Source: Anaerobacillus alkalilacustris (GTDB lineage: Bacteria; Bacillota; Bacilli; Bacillales; Anaerobacillaceae). Taken from it: a DNA stretch of 64,000 bases. Made by a program: the position numbers and the translations under genes. The notes under the pieces were generated by a model that saw nothing but the letters and a program-made list of their open reading frames with translations, was not told where the DNA came from and ran no database searches. Shown here piece by piece: positions 42,613 to 53,460 of the stretch. The stretch spans positions 1-64,000 of the forward strand of contig NZ_MLQR01000001.1 in the NCBI RefSeq assembly GCF_001866005.1, in the 5' to 3' direction. Numbering within the stretch: position 1 is the stretch's first letter; each line of letters starts with the position of its first letter.

Positions 42613-43052
42613 AAGTAATTTTTCTTCAAGATGTAAAAGGTAAAGGAAAAAAAGGTGAAATCAAAAATGTTTCGGAAGGATATGCAAGAAACTATTTACT
42701 TCCCAATAAACTAGCTTCTGAAGCAACTTCAGGAAACTTAAAAACGTTAGAAGTGAAAAAGCAAGGCGAGGAAAAGCGTGCAGAAGAAAAGTTAAATGAA
42801 GCAAAAGCCTATAAAGATGAATTAGAGAAACTTACGGTAGAAATTAAAGCAAAATCTGGTGAAGGTGGCCGTCTTTTCGGAGCTGTCACAAGTAAACAAA
42901 TTGCTGATACACTTGGTAAAATGAAAAAGAAAGTAGATAAACGTAAAATCGAATTAGATGAACCAATTCGTGCACTAGGTTATACCAATGTTCCGGTTAA
43001 ATTACACCCAGAAGTAACAGCAACAATTAAAGTACATGTAATTGAAGGATAA
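42609..43052 (+). CDS. rplI: 50S ribosomal protein L9
   Basis: This 147-residue protein starts [20 protein letters not shown] and has the N-terminal L9 domain with [10 protein letters not shown] long connecting helix and a C-terminal domain follow. The ATG overlaps the gdpP stop (ATGA), so the two are translationally coupled. Confidence 0.97.
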   Translation: MKVIFLQDVKGKGKKGEIKNVSEGYARNYLLPNKLASEATSGNLKTLEVKKQGEEKRAEEKLNEAKAYKDELEKLTVEIKAKSGEGGRLFGAVTSKQIADTLGKMKKKVDKRKIELDEPIRALGYTNVPVKLHPEVTATIKVHVIEG

Positions 43053-43122
43053 TGTAATAAAGTAACGGTATCACTTTTCAATCATTCTAGATCTTACATT
43101 AAAAAGGGTAGGTGGAACCATC

Positions 43123-44487
43123 ATGAGTGAATTATTTGCTGACCGCACTCCGCCGCAAAACGTTGAAGCAGAACAAGCTGTTCTAGGAGCAATATTTTTA
43201 GAACCGGAGGCACTAGTCACAGCATCAGAGCGATTAACATCAGAAGACTTTTACCGTGCAGCACATCAGCGAATTTACAGTGTGATGATAAACTTAGCTG
43301 AAAGAGGAGAGCCTGTTGATCTTGTCACTGTTACAGCAGAACTTCAAGATAGAAAGTGGCTAGAAGAAATTGGTGGAGTATCTTATTTAAGTGATCTAGC
43401 AGGTAGTGTACCTACAGCTGCAAATGTTGAGTACTATAGTAAAATTGTCGAAGAAAAGTCTATATTAAGACGTTTAATTCGTGTTGCCACTACAATTGCA
43501 GCTGAAGGTTATGCTGAAGAAGAAGAAGTTGATGCAATATTAAATGAAGCAGAGAAAACAATTTTAGAAGTTTCACATAAAAAGAATACGAGTGCGTTTA
43601 TTTCAATTAAGGACGTGCTCGTTGAAGCGTATGATAATATTGAGCAACTTCAGCATCGAACAGGTGATATCACAGGGATCCCAACAGGATTTTCTGAACT
43701 TGATAGAATGACAGCTGGTTTTCAACGAAATGACTTAATCATTGTTGCAGCGAGACCTTCTGTAGGTAAGACTGCCTTTGCTTTAAACATAGCACAAAAT
43801 GTAGCGACAAAAACCGATGAAAATGTAGCTATTTTTAGTTTAGAGATGGGAGCATCTCAGCTTGTTATGAGGATGATTTGTGCAGAGGGAAATATCGACG
43901 CACAGCGACTACGTACAGGATCTCTTCTAGAAGAAGACTGGACTAAGTTGACAATGGCAATGGGAAGTCTTTCTAAAGCAGGTATTTATATTGATGACAC
44001 TCCTGGTGTTAAAGTAAACGATATCCGTGCAAAGTGCCGAAGATTAAAACAGGAAAAAGGTTTAGGGATGATTTTGATCGACTACCTACAACTTATTCGA
44101 GGAGATGGTAGAAGTGGTGAAAATCGTCAACAGGAAGTTTCTGAGATTTCCAGAACGTTAAAAGCAATTGCGAGGGAATTAGAAGTTCCTGTTATTGCTC
44201 TTTCGCAGCTTTCCCGTGGAGTTGAATCACGTCAAGATAAGCGTCCGATGATGTCAGATATTCGTGAATCGGGAAGTATTGAGCAGGATGCCGACATCGT
44301 AGCATTCCTTTATCGTGATGATTACTATGATAAAGAATCGGAGAACAAGGATATTATTGAAATTATTATTGCCAAGCAAAGGAATGGTCCAGTAGGCACG
44401 GTCGAACTAGCTTTTGTGAAAGAGTATAATAAATTCGTTAACTTAGAACGGCGTTTCGATGACAATAACATCCCAGCAGGAGCCTAG
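43123..44487 (+). CDS. dnaB: replicative DNA helicase (DnaB family; DnaC in B. subtilis)
   Basis: This 454-residue hexameric 5'-3' helicase of the replication fork has an N-terminal domain (PPQNVEAEQAVLGAIFLEPEA) and a RecA-like motor. Walker A is AARPSVGKTAFALN, Walker B is LGMILIDYLQLI, and the arginine-finger region is SDIRESGSIEQDADIVAFLYRDD. No intein is present. ATG start with GGTAGGTGG upstream. It lies 70 nt after rplI. Confidence 0.97.
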   Translation: MSELFADRTPPQNVEAEQAVLGAIFLEPEALVTASERLTSEDFYRAAHQRIYSVMINLAERGEPVDLVTVTAELQDRKWLEEIGGVSYLSDLAGSVPTAANVEYYSKIVEEKSILRRLIRVATTIAAEGYAEEEEVDAILNEAEKTILEVSHKKNTSAFISIKDVLVEAYDNIEQLQHRTGDITGIPTGFSELDRMTAGFQRNDLIIVAARPSVGKTAFALNIAQNVATKTDENVAIFSLEMGASQLVMRMICAEGNIDAQRLRTGSLLEEDWTKLTMAMGSLSKAGIYIDDTPGVKVNDIRAKCRRLKQEKGLGMILIDYLQLIRGDGRSGENRQQEVSEISRTLKAIARELEVPVIALSQLSRGVESRQDKRPMMSDIRESGSIEQDADIVAFLYRDDYYDKESENKDIIEIIIAKQRNGPVGTVELAFVKEYNKFVNLERRFDDNNIPAGA

Positions 44488-44521
44488 CCACTGACTTCAA
44501 TCACATCGTGGACGGCTCTAT

Positions 44522-44673
44522 AGAAAAGTGTAAGTGCCTTGTTCATGGACGTAAATAGCTAGACTGAGTCGAGTGAGATAAAGGAGAGTCGAAAGACGTT
44601 AGGCTTTCGTTCTCGACTTATCGTAGACGAGGTGAGGGAAGCTCTCTAGTCGATAGGCACTGAAGCTAGACAG
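44522..44673 (+). repeat. dispersed repeat R1, copy e (diverged)
   Basis: AGAAAAGTGTAAGTGCCTTG at the left and GGCACTGAAGCTAGACAG at the right match R1 ends with several substitutions. The left GTGCCTT and right AGGCAC still pair, so changes at the two ends compensate. The middle is different from other copies and holds its own inverted repeats (GAGAGTCGAAAG / CTTTCGTTCTC). It begins 35 bp after the dnaB stop. Confidence 0.65.
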
Positions 44674-44753
44674 CATAGAAAAGCTTCGTGTAGCTATGTG
44701 ACGACGAAGTTTGATACAGCGTTATACGAGTAGGTTAAATAGCATATTTTGCA

Positions 44754-44781
44754 GTCCCCTCCAGTATATTCTAGAGGGGAC
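44754..44781 (+). terminator. hairpin after dnaB
   Basis: GTCCCCTC and GAGGGGAC form an 8-bp perfect stem around a 12-nt loop, followed by ATCTTGTGTTTAT. The T-run is poor, so termination is only a possibility. Confidence 0.5.
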
Positions 44782-44861
44782 ATCTTGTGTTTATACGAGG
44801 GAGTATGTAAAATAGTGAGGGGCATTTTCTAAGAAGAGTCTTATAGAAGATATATTTTTAA

Positions 44862-45109
44862 AAGAAATTATAAAATTTTGAAGCTAGAAAGTTGTCTAGC
44901 TCCAGGCGCCATCGGCTCGATCACTTCAGTCAAGGTTCTGACTTCACTGACTTCCTGGATTACTTCTTTGATGATGCTTCATGCTACTTTGCTTCGAGGA
45001 AGCCTACTTCGAAGCATTGCTGTCAGACGCAGAAGCACATAGATTGCGGTCAAAGGAGCAGACCGCTATTTGCCGACCTTCCAGTGTTTGGCGCCTTGCG
45101 CTTTTCTTG
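44862..45109 (-). repeat. dispersed repeat R1, copy f
   Basis: It runs from AAATTATAAAATTTTGAAG through TGTCTAGCTCCAGGCGCC, GATCACTTCAGTCAAGGTT, the inner block CTTCATGCTACTTTGCTTCG and the GCGGTCAAAGGAGCAGACCGC inverted repeat, ending GGCGCCTTGCGCTTTTCTTG. It is the most complete copy. It stops 7 bp before the preQ1 aptamer of queC. The frame 44892-45143 inside it is not a gene. Confidence 0.8.
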
Positions 45110-45116
45110 TAAAATT

Positions 45117-45157
45117 CGAGAGTTCGCGATCTCCTCTCGTTAAAAAAAACTAAGGAG
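45117..45157 (+). promoter_or_regulatory. preQ1-I riboswitch
   Basis: CGAGAG (45117-45122) pairs with CTCTCG (45134-45139), enclosing TTCGCGATCTC. An A-rich strand then leads to CTAAGGAG (45150-45157), which pairs back into the loop as a pseudoknot. This is the class I preQ1 aptamer. The AAGGAG is also the queC ribosome-binding site, so preQ1 would block translation of queC. Confidence 0.95.
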
Positions 45158-45166
45158 TGTTTAAAT

Positions 45167-45832
45167 ATGAAAAAAGCATTGGTGGTGTTCAGTGGTGGAC
45201 AAGATTCAACTACTTGTCTATTTTGGGCATTGAAAAACTTTGATGTAGTCGAAACGGTAACGTTTGATTATAACCAAAGGCATAATAAAGAAATTGATGT
45301 TGCAAAGGCAATTGCTAGTGATCTAGGTGTAGAAAATACGGTTATAGATATGAGTCTTTTAAATCAACTCACTTCAAATGCATTAACTAGAAGTGACATA
45401 GAGATAAAAGAAGGTGGAGAAGGAGAATTACCTTCAACATTTGTAGATGGAAGGAATCATCTCTTCTTATCGTTTGCAGCTATTATGGCAAAAGCCAAAG
45501 GAATAAAAAATATTATTACAGGTGTATGTGAAACAGATTTTTCAGGATACCCAGATTGCCGTGACGTGTTTGTAAAATCTTTAAATGTCACGTTAAATTT
45601 ATCGATGGACTATCAGTTTGTCATTCATACACCATTAATGTGGATTGATAAAAAAGAAACATGGGCTCTTGCTGATGAACTAGGTGCCTTTGAGTATGTA
45701 AGAGAAAAAACGTTAACTTGTTACAACGGTATTATTGGTGACGGGTGCGGTGAGTGCCCAGCTTGTAAGCTCCGTAAAGAAGGATTACGTATGTATTTAG
45801 AGGAGCAAAAAGGAGGAGCAGCCGATGTGTAA
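45167..45832 (+). CDS. queC: 7-cyano-7-deazaguanine synthase QueC
   Basis: This 221-residue ATP-dependent enzyme converts carboxydeazaguanine to preQ0. It has the PP-loop [11 protein letters not shown] and a C-terminal zinc site [13 protein letters not shown] together with an earlier Cys. The ATG lies 9 nt after the AAGGAG of the riboswitch. It overlaps queD by 8 nt. It is the first gene of queCDEF. Confidence 0.97.
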   Translation: MKKALVVFSGGQDSTTCLFWALKNFDVVETVTFDYNQRHNKEIDVAKAIASDLGVENTVIDMSLLNQLTSNALTRSDIEIKEGGEGELPSTFVDGRNHLFLSFAAIMAKAKGIKNIITGVCETDFSGYPDCRDVFVKSLNVTLNLSMDYQFVIHTPLMWIDKKETWALADELGAFEYVREKTLTCYNGIIGDGCGECPACKLRKEGLRMYLEEQKGGAADV

Positions 45833-46313
45833 CAGTCATAACTTATTTGGTTTTCGTATTGTCGATAAGCTTCAAAAGTTTGGTGAAGATATTCAAAAAG
45901 AACAGCTAAGATATCATAATAAACGAGTCCTAGTAAGTAAAGAGTTCACATTTGATGCGGCTCATCATCTTCATCATTATGAAGGCAAATGTAAGAACCT
46001 ACACGGCCATACGTATAAAGTCGTTTTTGGAATTAGTTCGCTAACAGATGAAATTGGTATTGCTATTGACTTTGGTGATATTAAGAAAATTTGGAAAGAA
46101 CAAATTGAAATATATTTAGATCATAGATATTTAAATGAGACATTACCGCCTATGAATACAACAGCAGAAAATTTGGTTGTTTGGATTTATGAAAAAATGG
46201 CTGATTATTTAAAGAAAAGTCAATTTAAAGAGTTACAACCGAGAGTGGAGTTTGTTCGTTTATTTGAAACACCAACGAGTTATGCGGAAGCTAGAAGAGA
46301 GTGGATGGAATGA
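45825..46313 (+). CDS. queD: 6-carboxytetrahydropterin synthase QueD
   Basis: This 162-residue enzyme makes 6-carboxytetrahydropterin from dihydroneopterin triphosphate. The zinc-binding His residues are in [12 protein letters not shown] and [10 protein letters not shown], and DHRYLNE and the catalytic region PTSYAEARR follow. It carries about 30 residues before the core ([20 protein letters not shown]), seen in one Bacillus subtype. The ATG lies in the end of queC. Confidence 0.94.
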   Translation: MCNSHNLFGFRIVDKLQKFGEDIQKEQLRYHNKRVLVSKEFTFDAAHHLHHYEGKCKNLHGHTYKVVFGISSLTDEIGIAIDFGDIKKIWKEQIEIYLDHRYLNETLPPMNTTAENLVVWIYEKMADYLKKSQFKELQPRVEFVRLFETPTSYAEARREWME

Positions 46314-47035
46314 AAATACCAGTAATTGAAATTTTCGGCCCAACCATTCAAGGCGAAGGTGCAGTTATTGGTAAAAAAACTGTTTTTATTAGAACAGCAG
46401 GTTGTGATTACCAGTGCTCTTGGTGTGATTCTGCTTTTACTTGGGATGGCAGTGGCAAAGAAGACATTGCGATGATGAATGCTGAAGAGATCTTTGGAGA
46501 ATTAGAGAAAATAGGGCTTGATAACTTTGAACATGTGACGATTTCAGGGGGAAATCCGGCTCTTATTAAATCATTGGGCACTCTTATTCGATTACTAAAG
46601 GAAAAAAAAATCAAGGTTGGTCTAGAAACACAGGGTAGTGTTTGGCAAGATTGGATGCTTGAGATTGACGACTTAACGGTTTCACCTAAGCCTCCTAGCA
46701 GTGGTATGGAGACAGATTTTAATAGGTTAGAAGATATAGTACAACTTTTAACTAAAAGAATAGATAATGGGCACGTTAGTATAAAAGTAGTTATTTTTAA
46801 TGATAATGATTTACAATATGCAAAAGACGTTCATAAAAAATTTCCTACAGTACCTTTTTATTTACAGGTAGGGAACGAAGATTTATCTGATGAGAGTAAC
46901 GAACGACTTGCTTTAATTTTAATTCAAAAATTAGAATGGCTTATTAGTAAAGTTGTCGTTGATCCAGAGTTGAATAATGTAAGAGTATTACCACAACTTC
47001 ATACGTTACTTTGGGGTAATAAAAAAGGAGTGTAA
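46310..47035 (+). CDS. queE: 7-carboxy-7-deazaguanine synthase QueE
   Basis: This 241-residue radical SAM enzyme rearranges carboxytetrahydropterin. The cluster motif is C-x3-C-x2-C in AGCDYQCSWCDSAF, and substrate-contact sequence PTIQGEGAVIG lies at the N-terminus. The ATG at 46310 overlaps the queD stop as ATGA; the upstream ATG at 46301 is less likely. Confidence 0.95.
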   Translation: MKIPVIEIFGPTIQGEGAVIGKKTVFIRTAGCDYQCSWCDSAFTWDGSGKEDIAMMNAEEIFGELEKIGLDNFEHVTISGGNPALIKSLGTLIRLLKEKKIKVGLETQGSVWQDWMLEIDDLTVSPKPPSSGMETDFNRLEDIVQLLTKRIDNGHVSIKVVIFNDNDLQYAKDVHKKFPTVPFYLQVGNEDLSDESNERLALILIQKLEWLISKVVVDPELNNVRVLPQLHTLLWGNKKGV

Positions 47036-47038
47036 ACA

Positions 47039-47530
47039 TTGAGAAAAGATCATGAATTAGAAGGTGTATCTTTGTTAGGTAACCAAAATGTTGAATATAA
47101 ATTCGAATATGATAAATCAATTTTAGAGACTTTTGAGAATAAGCATCTAGACAATGATTATTGGGTAAAATTTAATTGTCCGGAATTTACAAGCCTTTGC
47201 CCAAAAACAGGCCAACCTGATTTCGCAACGATCTATATTTCATATATACCTAGTGAAAAAATGGTTGAAAGTAAATCGTTAAAACTCTATCTTTTTAGTT
47301 TTCGTAACCAAGGGGACTTCCATGAAGATTGTATCAACATTATTATGAAGGATCTAATTGAGTTGATGGACCCGAAATATATTGAAGTATGGGGTAAATT
47401 CACGCCACGAGGTGGTATCTCAATTGATCCATATGCAAACTACGGAAAAAAAGGAACAATGTTTGAAGAGATGGCAAAACAACGCATGTTTAACCATGAC
47501 ATGTATCCAGAAAAAATCGATAATAGGTAA
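47039..47530 (+). CDS. queF: NADPH-dependent 7-cyano-7-deazaguanine reductase QueF
   Basis: This 163-residue enzyme of the small unimodular type reduces preQ0 to preQ1, the riboswitch ligand. The catalytic Cys is in [16 protein letters not shown], and the family motif [14 protein letters not shown] is present. TTG start at 47039 with AAAGGAGTG upstream. It is the last gene of the que operon, with a terminator 30 nt after the stop. Confidence 0.96.
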   Translation: MRKDHELEGVSLLGNQNVEYKFEYDKSILETFENKHLDNDYWVKFNCPEFTSLCPKTGQPDFATIYISYIPSEKMVESKSLKLYLFSFRNQGDFHEDCINIIMKDLIELMDPKYIEVWGKFTPRGGISIDPYANYGKKGTMFEEMAKQRMFNHDMYPEKIDNR

Positions 47531-47560
47531 TCAAGCTGCTTGAGTATAGCAAGTAGTTAA

Positions 47561-47599
47561 AAGGCTTAGGGATTAAAGGGATCCCTAAGCCTTAATTTT
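47561..47599 (+). terminator. queF terminator
   Basis: AAGGCTTAGGGAT and ATCCCTAAGCCTT form a perfect 13-bp stem, followed by AATTTTG. Confidence 0.87.
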
Positions 47600-47611
47600 G
47601 AATTGGAATTA

Positions 47612-47990
47612 AGGAATATAGCTAATCATGTATGCAAAGTAGAAAATAGTGCTTTAGGGTACGCGAATAGAGCATAATCAAGTATGAAAAATGGAAAATA
47701 GTGCTTTAGGGTGCGCGAATAGAGCATAATCAAGTATGCAAAGTAGAAAATAGTGCTTTAGGGTACACGAATAGAGCATAATCAAGTATGAAAAATGGAA
47801 AATAGTGCTTTAGGGTGCGCGAATAGAGCATAATCAAGTATGAAAAATGGAAAATAGTGTATTAGGGTACACGAATAGAGCATAATCAAGTATGCAAAAT
47901 GAAAAATAGTGCTTTAGGGTACACGAATAGAACATAATCAAGTATGCAAAAATGGAAAATAGTGCTTTAGGGTACGCGAATAGAGCATGA
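47612..47990. repeat. 52-bp tandem repeat, seven copies
   Basis: The start TAGTGCTTTAGGGT recurs at 47647, 47699, 47751, 47803, 47855, 47907 and 47960, a period of 52 bp (53 once). A worn partial copy lies before the first. Units are 85-100% alike by eye; variants concern TACGCG/TGCGCG/TACACG and GAAAAATGGAAA/GCAAAGTAGAAA. There is no open frame through it, and 52 is not a multiple of three. It sits between the queF terminator and purA. Confidence 0.95.
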
Positions 47991-48202
47991 CTATACCGAT
48001 ATGGGAACTTAACCCAAATGCAATAAGAGAAAAATAATTATGGAGACTTTTATAATGATGATTTAGTTGAAACATCATTTTTTAATATACTTTTCCACAA
48101 AAAGTTTTCACGAACGAATCGTTAAATTAGTAATAAATCGTTCGGATTTTATTGACTTTACTTTAGTAAATTGTTACACTTACTATGGTTTTGAATGGAT
48201 AA

Positions 48203-49546
<1,344 letters not shown>

Positions 49547-49574
49547 GATCTCAAGTTCAATAATGATTAAATTG

Positions 49575-49608
49575 GAGTACGAGTTTATTAATAACTCGTG
49601 CTCTATTT
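49575..49608 (+). terminator. purA terminator
   Basis: GAGTACGAGTT pairs with AACTCGTGCTC (one T-G), followed by TATTTTATT. It begins 28 nt after the stop. Confidence 0.83.
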
Positions 49609-50016
49609 TATTAGCGTTGCTCTTGCGATTATTCGTTGCAAAAATAATTATTACGTCTAGAGCCGTGGGGCTTTCCCTTTCTTACGGAATAAGTAAAAAG
49701 GAAAAATATTTAAAGATAAAATAAGGAAATTTATGGGGAGCTAATTAATATGCAAAGAGGTATATAATTAGATAAGTTAACTGATTATAATGATAATGAA
49801 ATATTTTTAGCAATAAATAACGCATTAAGACAACAAATTTCCAACGTATTTCTCATTTCTTTAGTTAGTAGTAAGGGACTTTAATGAACTCTTAATAGAG
49901 GATTCAGAAATTTTATAAAAAAAAACTTGATTTTTATTTAGTAATTGTATATTCTAGTAAAAGTGTTGCAAAAACAAGTTACATTATTTTCGAAAAAAGT
50001 TTTTTTAGAAAAAGTG
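49609..50016. other. non-coding gap before tRNA cluster
   Basis: About 400 bp of AT-rich sequence. The short frame 49539-49724 overlaps the purA terminator and is not a gene. The string AAAAGTGTTGCA occurs twice, near 49959 and at 50010; the second is the -35 region of the tRNA promoter. Confidence 0.4.
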
Positions 50017-50045
50017 TTGCATTTGTTTTTAAGATATGATATTAT
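50017..50045 (+). promoter_or_regulatory. tRNA cluster promoter
   Basis: TTGCAT (50017-50022) and TATTAT (50040-50045) with 17-bp spacing lie 20 bp before the first tRNA. Confidence 0.75.
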
Positions 50046-50065
50046 AAATATTGTCGTTAAGAGAT

Positions 50066-50141
50066 GAGCCATTAGCTCAGTTGGTAGAGCATCTGACTTT
50101 TAATCAGAGGGTCGAAGGTTCGAATCCTTCATGGCTCACCA
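50066..50141 (+). tRNA. tRNA-Lys (TTT)
   Basis: This is a 76-nt cloverleaf with acceptor GAGCCAT/ATGGCTC, anticodon loop CTTTTAA and encoded CCA. It is the first of six plus-strand tRNAs. Confidence 0.97.
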
Positions 50142-50152
50142 TTTTCATCTTT

Positions 50153-50227
50153 GGCCCGTTGGTCAAGCGGTTAAGACACCGCCCTTTCACGGCGGTAACA
50201 CGGGTTCGAATCCCGTACGGGTCACCA
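50153..50227 (+). tRNA. tRNA-Glu (TTC)
   Basis: This is a 75-nt cloverleaf with acceptor GGCCCGT/ACGGGTC, anticodon TTC (CTTTCAC loop) and encoded CCA. Confidence 0.96.
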
Positions 50228-50377
50228 ATTTTAAAATTGGTGTTGTAAAACAAGACGAAAGTGGTTATAATAGTTATTGTCGGCACGTTAATATCAAAGT
50301 AACAATTTGAAGTGTAACTGTAGGAAGAAAAAGTCAACACATCAAAAACAAGCACAAAACATTATACTTTTTATTAT

Positions 50378-50454
<77 letters not shown>

Positions 50455-50457
50455 AAT

Positions 50458-50533
50458 GGACCCGTGGTGTAGCGGTTAACATGCCTGCCTGTCACGCAGG
50501 AGATCGCCGGTTCGATCCCGGTCGGGTCCGCCA
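50458..50533 (+). tRNA. tRNA-Asp (GTC)
   Basis: This is a 76-nt cloverleaf with acceptor GGACCCG/CGGGTCC, anticodon GTC and encoded CCA, 3 nt after tRNA-fMet. Confidence 0.97.
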
Positions 50534-50567
50534 TTTTTTGTTTTTTATTGATTGTGACTAATGTAAC

Positions 50568-50643
<76 letters not shown>

Positions 50644-50662
50644 CTAAATAAATTAATAGTAT

Positions 50663-50735
<73 letters not shown>

Positions 50736-50748
50736 CTCTATTTTACAT

Positions 50749-50785
50749 AAAAGTCTATCATTCATTTGGTAGGCTTTTATTTTTT
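50749..50785 (+). terminator. tRNA cluster terminator
   Basis: AAAAGTCTATC pairs with GGTAGGCTTTT (with G-U pairs), followed by ATTTTTT. It begins 14 nt after tRNA-Thr. Confidence 0.87.
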
Positions 50786-50970
50786 GGGTACGGGAACAGA
50801 AGGTATCTGTTAAATAATAACAATAATTATACAGTTATATTACGATTATAAATTTATCAAACCGTTTTAAGCTAGATGTGTTACAATACAATAGGTTGTA
50901 TGAAATTTATGATTAAAACATTAATATTACTAATATAAAAAATTGAACAAAGTAGCGTAGGAGGAGAACC

Positions 50971-52485
50971 ATGAAACACTATAAGCACTGGTTAGATCGT
51001 CTACCAAAAGGCTTAATAGGTAAGACAAAAACAAACCTTAATTTATTGAAAACATTCACTAATAAATATAAAAAAGTCATTGGATCAGGACTATGTACAG
51101 CACTACTAGCAACAAACTTACATACTGGTTTTGTTAACGCTCAAGAAGAGGTCGAAAATAATGGTTTACAATCGATCTATCACATTTATATTGATGGTAA
51201 TAGAGTAGGTTCAGTAAATGATAGTTCTTTAGTTACAAAATTAAAGAATGATATTTTACAAGAATTTAGTGGTAGTTATGAAGACCTTACATTGGTTATT
51301 GGGCAAGATATTGACATGATTCCTGAACTTGTTTTTACTTCTAGGACTAATACTGATGATACATTAGAAGAATTAGAACATAGGTTAAGTGTGAAGGCTG
51401 AATCTATATCCTTGAAGGTCGAGGATGAAGAAATTGGGTATGTAAGTAGTGAAGATGAATACCTAGAGGTAATTGAAAAGTTAATGCTTCAATATGTTTC
51501 AAAAGAGGAATTAAAAGATTTTCAGGAAGTAAAAGAAATTGACGAGCTTGATAGAAAACCTTCTGTTGGAGAGAAGATTATATTAGATATTAAGTTATCA
51601 AAGGAAATAGAACCTGGTGAAGCTGTTGTAAATCCAAAGGAGATATTATCTGTAGAGGATGCAGTAAAACAAATTAATTTAGGTACATTAGAAGATGAGG
51701 TTTATGTTGTTGAACCAGGTGATGTGCTTGGAACAATTGCTGAAGATAACAATCTTTCAATCGATGAAATCCTTGCTTTAAATCCAAAAGTTACACAAGA
51801 TACATTGTTACAAATTGGTGATGAATTAAATGTTACTGTATATAAACCGATCGTAAAAGTAATTATTGAAGAAGCTTCAAAAGTTAAGGAAGAAATACCA
51901 TTTCAGACAGAAACAAAAGACGATGCTAATATGTGGCGTGGTGACACGAAAGTCCAACAAGAAGGACAAAAAGGTGAACGAGTAGTTAGTTATAGTATTA
52001 CCCGGGAAAACGGTAGAACGATTGAAAGAAAAATTGTTAGTGAAAATGTAACAAAAGAACCAGTAAATCGAGTAGTATTACGTGGAACAAAAGTAACCCC
52101 ATCTAGAGGAACTGGACAATTAGCATGGCCTGCAGTAGGTGGATATATTTCTAGTTATCAAGGAATGCGTTGGGGGAGATTTCATAGAGGAATCGATATT
52201 GCAAGACCATCCAATTATAATATTTTAGCAGCCGATAATGGTACCGTTACTTTTGCTGGGTGGGATGGTGGCTATGGCAATAAAATTATTATTAATCATA
52301 ATAATGGTATGAGAACGTTATATGCTCATTTGGCTTCAATGGATGTCAAAGTAGGGCAAACTGTTGCTCGAGGACAAAAGATTGGTGTGATGGGTACAAC
52401 TGGTAATTCAACTGGTATCCATTTACATTTTGAGGTTTATCAAAATGGAGAATTAAAAAATCCAATGGATTTTTTAAATAGATAA
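50971..52485 (+). CDS. secreted M23 peptidase with LysM and G5 domains
   Basis: This 504-residue protein is probably exported and wall-associated. The N-terminus is long and basic, followed by a hydrophobic stretch (VIGSGLCTALLATNLH) and a possible cleavage site before AQEEVE. A LysM domain (VYVVEPGDVLGTIAEDNNLS) lies near residue 250. A G5 domain follows near residues 310-375, and the lysostaphin-type M23 domain is at the C-terminus with HRGID (His405) and HLHFE (His484, His486). It likely cleaves peptidoglycan cross-links. It lies just upstream of walR, whose regulon controls such enzymes. ATG with GGAGGAG upstream. Confidence 0.93.
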   Translation: MKHYKHWLDRLPKGLIGKTKTNLNLLKTFTNKYKKVIGSGLCTALLATNLHTGFVNAQEEVENNGLQSIYHIYIDGNRVGSVNDSSLVTKLKNDILQEFSGSYEDLTLVIGQDIDMIPELVFTSRTNTDDTLEELEHRLSVKAESISLKVEDEEIGYVSSEDEYLEVIEKLMLQYVSKEELKDFQEVKEIDELDRKPSVGEKIILDIKLSKEIEPGEAVVNPKEILSVEDAVKQINLGTLEDEVYVVEPGDVLGTIAEDNNLSIDEILALNPKVTQDTLLQIGDELNVTVYKPIVKVIIEEASKVKEEIPFQTETKDDANMWRGDTKVQQEGQKGERVVSYSITRENGRTIERKIVSENVTKEPVNRVVLRGTKVTPSRGTGQLAWPAVGGYISSYQGMRWGRFHRGIDIARPSNYNILAADNGTVTFAGWDGGYGNKIIINHNNGMRTLYAHLASMDVKVGQTVARGQKIGVMGTTGNSTGIHLHFEVYQNGELKNPMDFLNR

Positions 52486-52538
52486 TTTGTATAGTGGCTT
52501 TTAGCCTTTAAATTAATTAAAAGAATATATATTCGAGG

Positions 52539-52622
52539 TCTGGTAACTTCAACTTGTGTAGACGTGATAAAAACAAATGTTTTGTCGTGTTACGTCGATA
52601 GTTGTAGTTGCCAGACTTTTTA
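52539..52622 (+). terminator. long-stem terminator after M23 gene
   Basis: GTCTGGTAACTTCAACT (from 52539) pairs with AGTTGTAGTTGCCAGAC (to 52616), with more pairing inside (GACGTGATAAAAAC / GTTTTGTCGTGTTACGTC), followed by TTTTTA. It separates the M23 gene from walR. Confidence 0.85.
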
Positions 52623-52635
52623 TATGGTACCCAGA

Positions 52636-52665
52636 TTGTAGTGGACAAAAAAGCTTTCATAATAT
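52636..52665 (+). promoter_or_regulatory. candidate walR operon promoter
   Basis: TTGTAG (52636-52641) and TAATAT (52660-52665) have 18-bp spacing, about 90 nt before walR. The -35 match is moderate and other pairs are possible. Confidence 0.45.
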
Positions 52666-52753
52666 GATAGAATATAGTTGAAACTTAAATCAGTAATATA
52701 TTTGAAACAGTAAAATCAGACACTTTCTATAAAAATCGGGAGTTGAAAATAAA

Positions 52754-53458
52754 ATGGTGAAGAAAATCTTAGTAGTTGATGATGAGCAGCCGATTGCAGA
52801 TATTTTAAAGTTTAGTCTAGAAAAAGAAGGCTTTTTTGTTGAGTGTGCTTATGATGGGGAAGAAGCGGTAAAAAAAGTTGCTAGTTTAGTTCCAGATTTA
52901 ATTTTACTAGATATTATGTTACCACTTAAAGACGGTATGGAAGTATGTCGGGAAGTCAGAAAAAAATATGATATGCCAATTATTATGCTCACAGCTAAAG
53001 ATTCTGAGATAGATAAAGTACTAGGTCTTGAACTTGGAGCAGATGACTATGTAACAAAGCCATTTAGCACTAGGGAGTTGTTAGCTAGGGTTAAAGCTAA
53101 TATAAGACGTCACCAACAGCAACCAGAAGAAGTAGTACCTGAAAAAAAAGAGTTGAATATAGGTTCGCTGATCATTCACCCTGATGCGTATCAAGTTACA
53201 AAACGTGGGGAAGCTATCGAATTAACTCACCGAGAATTTGAATTAATCTATTATTTAGCAAAACATATGGGACAAGTTATGACTCGTGAGCATTTATTGC
53301 AAGCAGTGTGGGGATATGATTACTTTGGTGATGTTCGCACTGTCGATGTAACTGTAAGGCGACTAAGGGAAAAGGTAGAGGACAATCCTAGTCATCCTAA
53401 TTGGATTATTACACGTAGGGGAGTAGGATATTATTTAAAGAACCATGAGGAGAATTAA
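52754..53458 (+). CDS. walR: cell-wall response regulator WalR (YycF)
   Basis: This 234-residue OmpR-family regulator is essential in Bacillus and controls autolysins and wall metabolism. The receiver domain has the acidic pocket DDE (9-11), phospho-acceptor Asp53 in LILLDIMLP and Lys in VTKPFS. The winged-helix output domain ends [15 protein letters not shown] and GVGYYLK. ATG start. It lies 2 nt before walK and is first in walRKHIJ-htrA. Confidence 0.98.
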   Translation: MVKKILVVDDEQPIADILKFSLEKEGFFVECAYDGEEAVKKVASLVPDLILLDIMLPLKDGMEVCREVRKKYDMPIIMLTAKDSEIDKVLGLELGADDYVTKPFSTRELLARVKANIRRHQQQPEEVVPEKKELNIGSLIIHPDAYQVTKRGEAIELTHREFELIYYLAKHMGQVMTREHLLQAVWGYDYFGDVRTVDVTVRRLREKVEDNPSHPNWIITRRGVGYYLKNHEEN

Positions 53459-53460
53459 TT

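Noticed and set aside
44892-45143. 83-residue open frame before queC
   Set aside because: It lies inside R1 copy f and runs into the preQ1 aptamer; its start has no ribosome-binding site.
47612-47990. CRISPR array or coding repeat
   Set aside because: Units are contiguous with no variable spacer, and the 52-bp period breaks any reading frame.
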